A stretch of DNA of 64,000 nucleotides from contig CM043700.1 in the NCBI GenBank assembly GCA_023935145.1, positions 29,807,001 through 29,871,000 on the forward strand, read 5' to 3'. This document shows, piece after piece, positions 1 through 11,158 of the stretch. The DNA comes from Bretschneidera sinensis. Taxonomy: Eukaryota; Streptophyta; Magnoliopsida; Brassicales; Akaniaceae. The notes under the pieces were generated by a model. It saw nothing but the letters and a program-made list of their open reading frames with translations. It was not told the origin of the DNA and ran no database searches. Position 1 is the stretch's first letter, and each line of letters begins with the position of its first letter. A program made the translations under genes and the position numbers.

Positions 1-704
1 TCATCATGGGGTGTCTGTACTCTTTCTAAGTCATCGTCCATGAAAGAGATCACTTGCTCAGTTTTGGGTCTTTTGTGTGGCCCCCTTACAGAAGCATGTG
101 ACCGAACACATGCTTTTCTAGCCTGAGGTGAATGTCTTCCCGCTGTTGGTCCTCTGTAAATTGTTTTTATAGTGTCTGTTGTTGCGATCGGACGATGCCT
201 ATCATCTCTTCTGCCTTTTCTTGAATTCCTTTTATCTATCTCTTCAAGCTTACGATCTAGGTCAATGTAGTTTTTGGCGGTGGAGAAGCCTTGGGACTTT
301 ATTTTTGAATTTGTAGTAGATCCGGTTGTGAACTAATTATGAGCTTTGTGATCATTATACCTCGTGAGTCGAAAGATTTATTGGGGTGGCGGATAAGCCT
401 GTTCCTTGAGCTTTTTGGCTAGACTGGCTACGAGTTGATTAAGTTTTGTTAGCTATTCCTAGGTTACCGGAGCTTTTGGATTTTGAGTGGTTTGGGCGTC
501 TTGCCCTTATGGGACTTGAGTACCTGGGTTTTTGGGAAGCTGGCTGGATTGGAAATATTGGTCCTGTTAAGACTGTCCATCAGACGGATTACCAGGATTT
601 TGGTCGGCGGTGGCATGTTCTTGAATTATAGGGAGATTAGAGCTGGTTTGCTGGCAACAGGTGGCAGCTCTAGTGGTGCTTTTGGTAATGTTCTTGGGCG
701 GCAT
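1..704 (-). pseudogene. gag remnant of a Tat-like Ty3/gypsy element (K)
   Basis: The minus strand starts at an ATG near 704 and reads towards base 1 with several stops. The last ~75 codons (about 230 to 1) are open and hold a basic stretch, then a motif like TIYRGPTAG and RKACVRSH, and end in a PHDD motif. That order is what gypsy gag-pol of the Tat lineage shows between the zinc-knuckle region and protease. The central capsid domain seems to be missing, because the text jumps from a low-complexity N-terminus to this C-terminal part. The element continues beyond the left edge, so protease, RT and integrase are not visible. Stops and the missing domain make it a pseudogene. Lineage assignment is from memory of family motifs. 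Confidence 0.6.
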
Positions 705-747
705 CGTAACAGATAAGTTCTTATTCTTCTAGGATTGTAAGAAGAAT

Positions 748-767
748 TCCCATGGATAGCATCAATC
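748..767 (-). other. Primer-binding-site-like sequence of element K
   Basis: The minus strand reads attgatgctatccatgggaa, a decayed match to the TGGCGCCGTC-type PBS common in plant Tat-lineage elements. It lies between the gag start and the LTR, where a PBS belongs. Confidence 0.4.
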
Positions 768-770
768 TAT

Positions 771-1329
771 TGATGCCAAAAATATGCCTAGAATACGAAC
801 GACCAAAAAACAAAAACTGTGAACACAAAAACAATAAAGCTTAAGGAGTCGCCGGAGGACCGGAAGAGTTGTGCCTCCGAAGAGACTCTCCAATGCCTAA
901 GTTAGAATAAAGCTTAAGAAATATGAAAGCTAGAGAGTAGAGACTATTTGTTATATATACCTTATGATGGTGAGAGCCCCCTTATATAGTGTTGGTGGTA
1001 GAGTCGTGACGAGATAAAATTTATTTAAATTTCGAGTTATCCTGATAAGATTAGGGCTGGTTTGGAGATAAGGTTGAGCATATTCCTAGGCTAGAGTGTT
1101 GTAGTAAGATTAGGGTTTTGCTATGAAAGCACCGCTATGTCCTTTGCCATGTGTCATTGTTTGATTAATCACTTGTCCTTCTTGCAAAATTACCCTTTTA
1201 CCTTTGGAGGGTGCCACATGTCACTATGTCATTGGACAGAGAAAATTCCCTTACATCAAGAGTGCTTTTGGAACACCAAATACAATTGTTCAGCCCAACA
1301 ACTGGTAGCTTTTGCCAACATGCCCAACA
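771..1329 (-). mobile_element. Probable 5' LTR of element K
   Basis: It follows the PBS-like site and has TG at 771 and CA at 1329, which are plausible LTR ends. A TATA-like box (actatataag on the minus strand) sits at 981-990. A GC-richer stretch with CCGGAGGACCGG lies at about 850-890. The right end is a guess because no partner LTR or target duplication is in the window. Confidence 0.4.
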
Positions 1330-2547
1330 CATATGTTTAGTAACTCCAAATCATGAATCAATATAGTTTTTCCCAAAAATAGCTTTTGGAGATAGCTAAA
1401 AATTAACATTTTGAGGGTAGGCACTTTGGGAGAAAGCACATTTAAGATAAAGAAAAATATTAAAAAAAACTCTTAAAATATCCTTGCACCTTTAAATCGA
1501 ATTCCACCTAAGTTTTTATATAAACTCAATTTCTTTTCACAAACCCTCTCTCTACGAACAATAGCTACATCTCGATCTCTCATTTTTCCTTCTCATCTTT
1601 CTCTCTCTCCTTTTCTATTGAAGTAAGTTTCTCCTCTTTGTTCTTTGTGCTTTTCTTGTTTAATAATTCTATATTGCTAGTATGATGATTTAAAGGATTA
1701 ATTGTCAATTTTTTTAATCATGCCCTCTTATGTTTCATAGGATTATTTGGTGGTATGATGATAGTACATTAAATCAATATATGAAAGCATTAGATCAATA
1801 CCTTTTACATCACACAATATTTTTCCATGCATACTAGAAATTTATTATAATTAACATCCATGTGTGCTATTTGCTCATAGACTTGCAATGCTTTTGAATT
1901 GATAACCCACTAATATGATGTTGCCTATGTTGCTCACAAGAATGTGACCCAAGAAGCACATGAGTTCGATAACAGAACTCAGGCCATATGAATACTCATA
2001 GCCAACATCATAAGAAGCCTACCAATGCACAATGCCAACCCCATTGTGCTTCTAACAATTTTACTATCCCACTAGCATAACCAAAGTGCCTCAATGCCTC
2101 TTGAAGCACACATATTGCCTGCCCATTTAAGTCCAAATGACAAGCTAATAATGCCCCTTATAGTAAATTTAGGGTTGAACCCTTCAACAAGGAAGAATGT
2201 CGCAATATTGACATTTACACAGCAGCAATACTGTCCGTGAAGCTACCCACTCATGAAGATCCTAGTCACCTTTTTGGGTGCCCTAGAACCTGCACTCCAA
2301 GTTTCCTTGGGTGGCTCACTTAGTACCCACACCATGCTCCCACATCATGTGTGGCACTGGGATGGTGGAGAGCCCGACACCATATTTTCCCTCTCCAAAG
2401 TGCATTTATACGTTACTTCAAGAAGGAACACGACAAACATGTTGTTTGGTGTAGGGGGAACCACCAAGCAATGTTCTAAGAAATCCCGTCGAGTTAAGCT
2501 GCTCCACATCTACAAGCAGCTCGACACCTCTAAGTAGGTTGACACAT
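1330..2547. other. Non-coding stretch without recognisable gene
   Basis: AT-rich DNA with no ORF that resembles a known protein on either strand. It holds a promoter-like segment (given separately). The part from about 1920 onward looks like decayed LTR text but I could not pair it with another copy. Confidence 0.5.
1516..1628 (+). promoter_or_regulatory. Promoter-like segment: TATA box, CT-rich leader, GTAAGT
   Basis: A TATA-like box (tttatataaact, 1516-1527) is followed after about 30 bases by a pyrimidine-rich stretch with CTCTCTCT runs (about 1545-1615), then a perfect plant 5' splice-donor string GTAAGT at 1623-1628. This is how a plant 5' untranslated exon looks, but no ORF follows. 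It could equally be a dead promoter or chance. Confidence 0.3.
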
Positions 2548-3018
2548 GTGAGGACCGATCTCACCCCCATAAAGAGCATTAAGTCAGTTCCACCCTTACT
2601 ATGAGGAAATATTCTTAACGCTAAAGCCTTCATATGACCCTAATAAATCAAGCTTTCACCAAAAGCCAATTCCTAAAACTCTGTTACACAATTAGTATTT
2701 TTAAGATGCACCATAAAATTTTTTATTACTTATATAGAACTTTAGATCATATTTATGAAAATACCGTTGTGCCAACTCTAGCACGTCTACACCAAGTAAC
2801 TTGACATTTTGCACTTATTTTTGAAAATGCCATTGTGCAAACTTTAGAATGTTGACACCTAGTACTTCAATGCCCAGCATCTTAACACCTAGTATCTAGA
2901 CTCCTAACATCTCAATGCCTAGTACCTCGACACTTAGCATCTTGACACCTAGTACCTCAACGCCAACACAAGGCCAAAGTCACATTTAGCATAATGATCA
3001 ATGGTGTGTATCATGACA
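2548..3018 (-). mobile_element. Probable right end of a degenerate 3' LTR
   Basis: The right boundary is proposed at 3018, where the minus strand reads a purine-rich tract (agtaggggagaat, 3019-3032) followed by TGTCATGATAC, the usual layout of PPT then LTR start. The left end is not defined. The segment contains a 30-bp tandem array and a ~64-bp direct duplication (about 2758-2870). Confidence 0.3.
2851..2970. repeat. 30-bp tandem repeat, four units
   Basis: Units start at 2851, 2881, 2911 and 2941, each a variant of ttgacacctagtacctcaat followed by ~10 bases ending agcat. The period is exactly 30 bp. It lies in the presumed U3 of the degenerate LTR. Confidence 0.75.
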
Positions 3019-3032
3019 TTCTCCCCTACTTA

Positions 3033-4183
3033 TAATGTCGATGTCTTCATCAACGTACCAAATATGAACTAAAGAGTTTGTAGCATTTTTTTTCCATTAT
3101 TCATGGAGCACCTCATGTGGTGACCTATAAACTCCAAAGATTTGTCACCCAATGCTATGGACTCGATAAAAAATGTACACCCACACTTGCATTGCAACTT
3201 TAGTCAATCTTGAATCAACTCCTTATCTAAATGAACAAATATGCTCAACTCAAACCTCTATAGAAAATCTTAACTTGAAGTCAATCGGAAAAGTTCGTAG
3301 ATGACCCGATAACGATGATATACTATATTCCAAAACAAAACTCAAATCTCAACGGGGTGTGCAACTTTCTTTGCCACTCCATAAAGTAATACTTCCACTA
3401 ACCTCAAATGAAATGCCAAAGTCCTTAATACTCTTTCCTAATGGTTTAACCACACTCTTATGGCACAACTCTCTCCACATGATCTAAAAAGTAGATCATT
3501 CAAAGAATGAAATGTTATAGCATGCATGAATGAGTGGCTTGAATATAATGATGTTCATGTGTACATCATATCAAGAATACCTAGCATATTATCGAGTTGA
3601 GTAGAAGTGAATACTCCACCATCCCATACTAGTGGTTATAAGAAACTCCTCTAAATAATAACATGCGAGACATTATTAACAAGTTGATCAATCAACTCTA
3701 CCAATCATCCCATACTAGTAGGCATAGATAACAGATCTAAAGCAGATGCGTAAGATTGGTTACACTCAACCATTAAAGGTTAGTCCTTTGCTCAGTTGGA
3801 ATACATTCAACTATGAAAGGTTGGTCCTTTAACTTAATAATTGCTATTAATCTGAAATAGCATCAAGGTCTTGTTCAAATAGTCATTCAATTGTAAAGGT
3901 TAGCCTTTGGCCCAACTAGAATACCACTCAACAGTTAAAGATTAGTTCTTTACCCTATCGATGTCTATTCACTTGTTAAAGGTTGATCCTTTAACCAAAT
4001 TATGAATATTCAATTGAAATGACATCAAGCTCTTGTTCAAATAGTGTAACTTAATCTCCATCAATTCCTTAAGATCAAATATAAACTCTAACACAACTAC
4101 TGAATACCTTATCTTGGCTAACAAACTTAAGCTCTAATGAAAACTTAAGCCCCTAACAAGAATTTAATCCTAGGAAAACTTAA
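3033..4183. other. Degenerate retroelement internal DNA, no gene seen
   Basis: No reading frame on either strand resembles a known domain. It lies between a PPT-like tract (3019-3032) and a PBS-like site (4184-4195), both readable on the minus strand, so it may be the shrunken interior of an element. It holds palindromic repeats at 3775-3992. Confidence 0.4.
3775..3992. repeat. Five spaced AAAGG...CCTTT palindromes
   Basis: Variants of aaaggttagtccttt occur near 3775, 3815, 3894, 3936 and 3977, spaced about 40-80 bp, each preceded by a tcaa(c/t) plus (n)ttaaagg context. Each is a short inverted repeat (AAAGG, 4-5 nt, CCTTT). A phrase like catcaaggtcttgttcaaat is also duplicated (about 3861 and 4023). 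Confidence 0.7.
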
Positions 4184-4195
4184 GCTCTGATACCA
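4184..4195 (-). other. tRNA-iMet type primer-binding site
   Basis: The minus strand reads TGGTATCAGAGC, the standard PBS of plant copia elements. It sits 3 bp to the left of the LTR at 4199-5799, so it would serve an element whose body lies to the left (3033-4183). Confidence 0.6.
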
Positions 4196-4198
4196 TCA

Positions 4199-5799
4199 TG
4201 AGGACCCGAAATATCCTGAGGTGGGAAATTCCTGAACCAAATCAATATAGAAAATGTAGTGGAAATTAAATTTTTTTTAACGATTACTTTTAATACAAAT
4301 CGCCTTATGATTTGTGTAGAACATCTCACAATCAAGAATATTCAAGGTTTAGAATCGTTACCTTTGATTCTATATGTCCTTGACTTCTTGAATTTGTTGT
4401 AGCCGAATTCTCCACCATACCTGAAAGTAAATTTCCTCGCATTCTTGAATTCACAACAATAACAAATGTATGTGATCTCCATGGTTAATCTACACAAGGC
4501 AAATCCTAAATTAGGATTTCTCTCTAAATTCTATCTCTTTTGGGAAGAAGAACTCCATCTCTAGGAGAAACTTGTGTGTAGATTATGTGCTAGCAAAAAT
4601 ATTCACACTCATAAACTATTTATAATGTTTGGGTTAAGTGCAACTAACCATTAATTGCAAACTAAACCCCTGCTGTTATTTTTTTATTACACATCATCCT
4701 TTTTGTGTGTGACCCCTTAGGTTCAACATTTATGTAATTGAAATTGGAACCCTTTCCAATTAATTAGAACTAATTCTAATTAGTTTTGAATCAAAATCTC
4801 TTTTGATTCTCCATTTTATAAGAATTAATTAAATATCCATTAAATTAATTCTCAAGGCATCTACAATCATGAGTGACACCTAGTAATCTATCATGACTAC
4901 CCAAATAGTGTGAATTTGGTTGTGAAATCTCAAACTTTTATGTTTTTAGTTAACATGCAATTTAATCCTTCCATCATACAATGTCCCAATTAAGCTAATT
5001 AAGGTATGAAATTATTGTCAAATCCTTAGCATTAATTATATGTGTCTAGATCTCAAGAATATAATTCTAATGATGAAAATATGAACTCCTTTCTTATTCT
5101 CATCTTGCCTTGGCTAAGAAACTTCTCGAATTATATCTTAGTAGATCACATAGGATATTTTTTCTTTTTACTTAGGAGTGATGGATCTCTTGTTGTTGAC
5201 TCACATACCTCCATACGAAACCCATTATGCCTAATTACTACTAATTAATGATCCATGAATAGAACCATATTAAAAAGCATCAAAGTACAATAAGTCACAT
5301 ATAAGATAACTATGGTGCCTCAGGTATAAGGATCACATGCATAATTGTAACATAAGAACCACCTATTAACAGATGAATAAAGTTATTAAGTCTAGTCATG
5401 TTCAGTGAACTCATTCTCCAATGAACAGCCATATAATTTTTTTAGTGTCTAGAATATAGGTGACATTGAGATCAATCACCCTCCCAATTGAGTAAACATA
5501 GTATATGACAGTCTAACTGGATTACTAACGTTCAATTAGTATCCTATGATCAGGAACATTGAAAAGAAAAGCTTTCGAGAAGACTAGGTCTCAAAATTAT
5601 GATCTCATCATAATCCTATCTCCATTAATATTACTTTATGGACTTAATCATGATAATGTAATTAAATAGATATTCATGATAAATAAAACATGCCATTAAT
5701 TACGATAATAATTAATATGCCTAGACAACAAATAATATTAATTACAAATAATATGCCTAGACACTAAATGTCATTAGCTTGTGGGACATATTACTAACA
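4199..5799 (-). mobile_element. LTR of minus-strand copia-like element I
   Basis: Begins TG at 4199 and ends CA at 5799 on the plus strand; on the minus strand it starts TGTTAGTAATATGTCCCAC, a familiar plant copia LTR start. A PPT lies directly to its right and a PBS directly to its left. A TATA-like box (minus strand cattataaatagt) is at 4616-4628. About 1.6 kb. It is the 3' LTR of the copia body at 5816-9716 and may at once be the 5' LTR of the remnant to its left. Confidence 0.6.
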
Positions 5800-5815
5800 A
5801 TCTCCCACTTGCACT
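5800..5815 (-). other. Polypurine tract of copia element I
   Basis: The minus strand reads agtgcaagtgggagat directly before the LTR start, as in plant copia elements. Confidence 0.65.
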
Positions 5816-5902
5816 AAAGTCAATCGCTTATGTCTCTTATAGATCAAAGTGTTGTTGTGTCAATGCTTTAGTTAGTGGATTTTTTGTAGTCTCTACTAAT
5901 GC

Positions 5903-8417
5903 TGTAACAACCCATCCCGGGTCAGCCACCCCCGAGATGGTATCGTCACATTTTGAAATCGCAACACGACACATATATGCAACAATACAAAATACATCGA
6001 CTGAAATTAAAAATTTCATCCAATCCTTAACTCTTCTCAAAGAAGATACAACATCATCCTCCTTTCAGAAACAATATAAACATATAACAAAATGCATTAA
6101 AAGATTTTTATTACAAATTTTTATTTCTACTTTCTTACAATGGCTAAGGACTTGACCACGAACTTACTTAAGGTAGTTACTCTGCTATCAGCTTTAAACT
6201 CTATATGCCCTGCCCGCTGCCTGAAAATTTACAAAAACGAGGAGTGAGCTTCACACGCTCAGTGAATTAAATTTACTAGAAGTACTCGATTATATACTTC
6301 CAGTCACATCTTATAATTTAATATTTTCTAATTTACCAATATAAATCATCTATTTCTTCACTGATAACATTCAATCTTTCAAATAATCTTCCCATATTTT
6401 GTCATTTATTATCTCATATAAATCAATAATAACATCCTATATAATTTCAACAATTTGTCAATCTCATCTTAAATTAATCATCAAACATATCAATTTTTCT
6501 TCTCATATATTTAATGATCTTGAGATTATCAATTTAACATCATTATTTACCTCATTATGAGGTTCACAACATATAATCAATTAATCAAATAAATTTTTAT
6601 CATGTCATACTGTCATATTTCTTTCTCATCATATATGTCTCTCTGTGTGACTCATTTGTCTATCAATAATTTCACAATTAAGATTGATATTTTAGCATTT
6701 CAATCAATAATAATCAATATTTAAAACAAATGTAATGTGTGAATTTAAATTATCTTTCTTTCTTTCTCATCAGATCATTCCATAGTATCATTTAGGAACG
6801 TCTTCCCACATGTCAGCATGTTCTAGCTAGACCAACTACCTTCCTAGTCTTTTATTTTCAACTAGATCGGCTGCCTTCCCGGTCTTTTATTTTTAGCTAG
6901 ACCGGCTGCCTTCCCAATCTTTTATTTTCTGCTAGACTGGTTGCATTCTCGGTCTTTTATTTTCAGCTAGACCGGCTACCTTCCCGGTCTTTTATTTTTA
7001 GCTAGATCGATTACCTTCCCAGTCTTTTATTTTCAGCTAGACCGGCTACCTTTTCGGTCTTTTATTTTATGCATATGAGCAATAATATGAAAACAAGCAG
7101 ACCAAATGCCTTCCTGATCTTTTATTTTCAACTAGACTGGAGGTCTTTCCGGTCTTTTATTTTGAGCTAGACCAGCTGCTTTCTCGATCTTTTATTTTCA
7201 GCTAGACCGGCTACCTTCCCAGTCTTTTATTTTCAGCTAGATCGGCTGACTTCTCGGTCTTTTATTTTCAACTAGACCGATTTCCTTCTCAGTCTTTTAT
7301 TTTCTGCTAGACCAACTGCCTTCCAAGTCATTTATTTTTCAACTAGATCGACTGCCTTCCAAGTCTTTTATTTTTAGCTAGACCGACTGCCTCTCGGTCT
7401 TTTATTTTCAGCTAGACTGATTACCTTCTTGGTCTTTTATTTTTAGCTAGACCGGCTGCCTTCCTGGTCTTTTATTTTATGCATGAGCAATAATATGAAA
7501 ACAAACAGACCAGTTGCCTTCCTAGTATTTTATTTTATGCATATGAGCAATAATATGAAAACAAGCATATATTCAAGTATTCAATTTAGCTATCCAACTC
7601 TTTCTCAAATTTATTATTTTTATTATGTTCATTAAATTATCTTATCATATATCATATCCACTTGTCAATCATATTTTTCAGAAATTTCATAAAACTTCTC
7701 AGCATATTTTTCATTCATCCATCCTATTTAAAATATAAATTCTTATATAATTAATATTCAACACACTTTCTAATTCCTAATCAATAAATCAATCAATTTT
7801 CATATATAATAGAAAATACATCTTCAAATCATTGTAATTCACCCATTTATTCAAATATCATAATTTCATTTTTTTATTGGTTTCGATTACTAAAAGTAAA
7901 TCTAACTCACCACGTAGCACTTAAAGCTACTTGTGGATCACCTCCTTGCCTTTCTTACTTCTTTCAGCAATTTTACCCGATTGCTGATTACCAACACCTC
8001 AATTATGATGAAGTCTTGCTTTTGTAATTGAATGATTGTACTATTTCTAATATTGAAGAAATTTTCTTTATCACTTTTTGCTAAGAAACTTGAACTAAAG
8101 AAAGAAGAAAACCAAATGGGATTTGGTAAGAAAAAATAAAATAAAGCAAAAATTAAATTCTTATATAAAAATCAACCACCCCCACCGTTCTCCCTATTCT
8201 GTGTTGTTTAACATGCAAGAAATGTATGTTGTGTGACAACACCTAGACATCTAGGCTTTTTTTTTTCTTTCTTTTGACTCCAAACATCCAGGCTTTTTTT
8301 TCAAAAGAATTATTTTATTAAATAATAAATCTTTCATATATATATATAATATTTTAATTCCATGTAATATCTATCAAATTACTTATTTACCCTTACTCTA
8401 AGAAGACAAGTATTACA
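5903..8417. mobile_element. 2.5-kb LTR-like insertion (solo LTR) with TSD aatgc
   Basis: It starts TGTAACAACCCATCCC and ends GTATTACA, giving short inverted ends TGTAA/TTACA, and is flanked by the direct repeat aatgc at 5898-5902 and 8418-8422. It splits the copia remnant I. No coding region is present; ORFs in it are short. TGTAACA...TTACA ends and the 5-bp duplication point to a gypsy-type LTR left as a solo copy. The central 700 bp is a minisatellite. Confidence 0.75.
6824..7540. repeat. 35-bp minisatellite of hairpin-forming units
   Basis: About 18-20 units of roughly 35 bp, consensus near agctagaccggctgccttc followed by ccggtcttttatttt. Each unit contains AGACCGG and CCGGTCT as an inverted repeat around a 7-8 nt loop. 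Three units carry an extra block with gcatatgagcaataatatga, near 7070, 7480 and 7535, which gives a higher-order pattern. Confidence 0.9.
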
Positions 8418-9716
8418 AATGCAATCTTTCGTATTCTCACATGTCCTCTTCCAATGATTACACTAATCAAGTGGATGAGCTACTCAATGTGCTTAGATTT
8501 ATGATGAGACCATGGTTCCTTGGCTTGAGCTATCGCCCTATTGCTATCACAATACAAGGTATTGTGAATTCAATGTTAGGAAAAACACTAAGCTCAGTAA
8601 TGAAATTTTCATCCAAACCATCTCATTTGCAGCCCTAAACTCAATTAGTATATTCAACCACAGTGGTGGAATTTGTAGTTTATAAATTGCTTACAACTCT
8701 TCCAGTTCACTGCTCCACCATTTAAGGTGAACACAAATAAAAAAGTGAAAGTCATCCATATCAGACTAAAAGTTTGAATCAGTATACCTTTCCAATTTCA
8801 AGTAACTTCTTCCATATGTGATGAATAAATCTTTAGTCCTTCTTAAGTACTTAAAAATGTTCTTCACAGCAACCCAATGTTCCAAACCTAGATTAGACTA
8901 TTGTCCACTAGTAACATTTATAGCATGACTATTATCAGGTCTAGTACATAACATAACATACATGAGACTTCTTATCGCTAAAGCATATGGGATTGACTAA
9001 TGTTCTATTTTTCTTCAGGTGTTTTTGGGGACATCTACTTAAAGATATATACTCCATGCCAGAAAGGTAATAATCCTCTCTTGAAGTTTTCTATATTGAA
9101 CCTCTAAAACATTTTATCTATGTGTGTAGATTAGGATAAGCTAAACATCCTACTAGATCTATATATAGACTTTTATTCCCAAAATATAGGATGATTCACC
9201 CAAATCTTTCATGGAGAAGTTTATTGAAAACCAGACTTTGATTGATTGTAACATACATACATCATTCCTAATGAGTAGTATGTCATCAATGTATAATATC
9301 AAATATGTAATTGCGCTCCCATTAGTATTCTTATGCACACATGGTTCATTCAAATTTATGAGAAAACCAAATGTTTTGATTTTCTCATCAAATTGGATGT
9401 TTCAGCTTCGAGAAGCTTGCTTTAATCCATAAATTGATCTTTGTAGCTTGTACACTTTGTGGTTACTACCACTATACGAAAAATCTTATGGTTTCTCTAT
9501 GCATATATCTTACTTTATGATGCCATTGAGAAAGGTGATTTTAACATCCATTTTCCATATCTCATAATCGTAGCGTACAACCATTGTAGCTTTAATGTTC
9601 ATTATTTTTTTTTTTATCTTAGTTCCTTTATGGTTTTAATGCTTATTCATTTCTTCTAGGTTATGTAATTTCATTTAATTTTTTATTAATCACATTCTCT
9701 TTTTGTTCTAAAAACT
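8418..9716 (-). pseudogene. Copia RT/RNase H remnant of element I
   Basis: Read on the minus strand, 9353-9159 encodes an RT piece with the catalytic YIDDILL motif and then MKDLGESSYILGI, typical of Ty1/copia. Further left (about 9010-8760) follow SLMYVMLCTRP and EHWVAVKNIFKYLRRTKD, and near 8640-8420 an RNase H piece with DNSGAIAQAKEP and KSKHIE. The order RT then RNase H towards the left fits a minus-strand pol ending at the PPT at 5800-5815. Stops and frameshifts occur throughout. Integrase, protease and gag are not seen, so the 5' half has been lost where the element meets E/B near 9717. The 2.5-kb insertion at 5903-8417 interrupts its 3' end. Confidence 0.75.
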
Positions 9717-9737
9717 GTTACGACTCCCTTTGGTTCA

Positions 9738-11143
9738 TGATTACGCCCAAAGAGTAACACAGTAGTTGTAGCACAGCTTTAGGGTGTCGATTCCACAGGG
9801 AAACAAGTTAACTATAAGGAAAAGTGTAAACTTTAATACGAAATGATAAAATCCAAATAAATAAATCTTAGTTTTGATAGTAAAGTATTATGAGGAAATT
9901 GTGCATTTGTAATGAAGAATATAATAAGGAAACAACAAGGTTCCAGGAATCCTCCCTAGGTTCGTTGCCTTATTCCAATCTCGATTCAGTTGTTTTTATC
10001 TCGATTGCAAGTTTTACATCCCAAACAAGCAATCAGTGTTTACTCAATTAAAGCACATGTAAACCCTAATGTAATTGTTATGAAGTACTCTTTGATTTCG
10101 ATTCAAGCACACATGACCTATCCTATAGATTTATCAAGAAGCGACAATATATCTCAATGACAATATTGCAGTAATGGACAAACCTAAAAGATAAATCTAC
10201 TGGACTCAATCACATCCAAACAACTTGACATAAGAAGAGCATGACTAGACTTATATAGAGAAGAAGCATGCAATCATCGGGTTAAAAAAATCTAGAATAA
10301 GAAGAATATAAAGCGCAGCTGTCACATGAACCTAAATTCTTCTTGTTTAATCAAAGAATACTCATAAACAATGTTTTGATAATAAAGACCTATTACAACT
10401 GAATCAAATAAAGAAAAATAGGAACAACTACACCTAGGGATCCATCCCTTCGCCTTGCTTGAAGATTAGTTAGCCATGAGGCTCATGGTTGAATACTTTA
10501 ATGGAGGAGAACTGGCTACTTCCTTGAGTTTCCCAAGCTTGATGCCTCTCTTATCAAAGCCTAAGTGGTCTATTTATAATACAAGAGGTCCAAGGGTGTT
10601 TTTAGGGTTTAAACAATCATTAAAAGCCCTAATTAAGTTGTAACTCGGAGACAGGGTATCGGAGTCGTGCAGCGGCTCAGATTGGGTCAGGCCACGGCTC
10701 AGAATCTTCAAGCTTCTTACACTTTCTAGAGGCCGCGGCTTGGATTGATGTAAGTCGTGGCTCAGCCCTTCAGGCCGCAGCTCAGCCTAGGCTAGGCCAC
10801 AGCGCACAATGATTCCTTTTTTTTCTCCTTTGGCTTCCTTTCTAGAGGCCGAGGCTTGGATAATTCTAGGCCGCAGCGCACACACTATAAACTTGATTTC
10901 TCTTCATTTGTCATTCCGTAACCATGTCTTCATTTCGATGTGCCTCGAGTCTTTGTGCTTCAATCAACAATAGCTTTTTCTCCTCTTTTGAACTTAAAGT
11001 ACCTGAAAATGCACCGAAATAAGTCAACAATCTAAGAATACCACTTTAGAGTTATTAATGTATAAAAGTACAATTAAAACCTAGATTAACTCTAAAATGC
11101 TAACAATTAAGAACTATTAAGATACATTTTATGGCTCTCATCA
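9738..11143 (-). mobile_element. 3' LTR of element B
   Basis: 1406 bp, from TGATTACGCC to GGCTCTCATCA. The conserved U5 text (gtgtcgattccacaggg) is at about 9782-9800. A TATA-like box (minus strand ttataaatag) is at 10570-10579. About 100-310 bp upstream of it, in transcription sense, 10669-10880 holds several copies of a GGCCGCGGCTCAG-like motif, a GC island in AT-rich DNA. Confidence 0.85.
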
Positions 11144-11158
11144 CAACCCCCAACTAGC
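11144..11158 (-). other. Polypurine tract of element B
   Basis: The minus strand reads gctagttgggggttg immediately before the LTR start TGATGAGAG. The same string precedes the 3' LTR of D at 57561-57575. Confidence 0.8.

Noticed and set aside
6824..7540. CRISPR-like array of regularly spaced repeats
   Set aside because: Units are contiguous and diverged with no unique spacers; it is a minisatellite in plant DNA.
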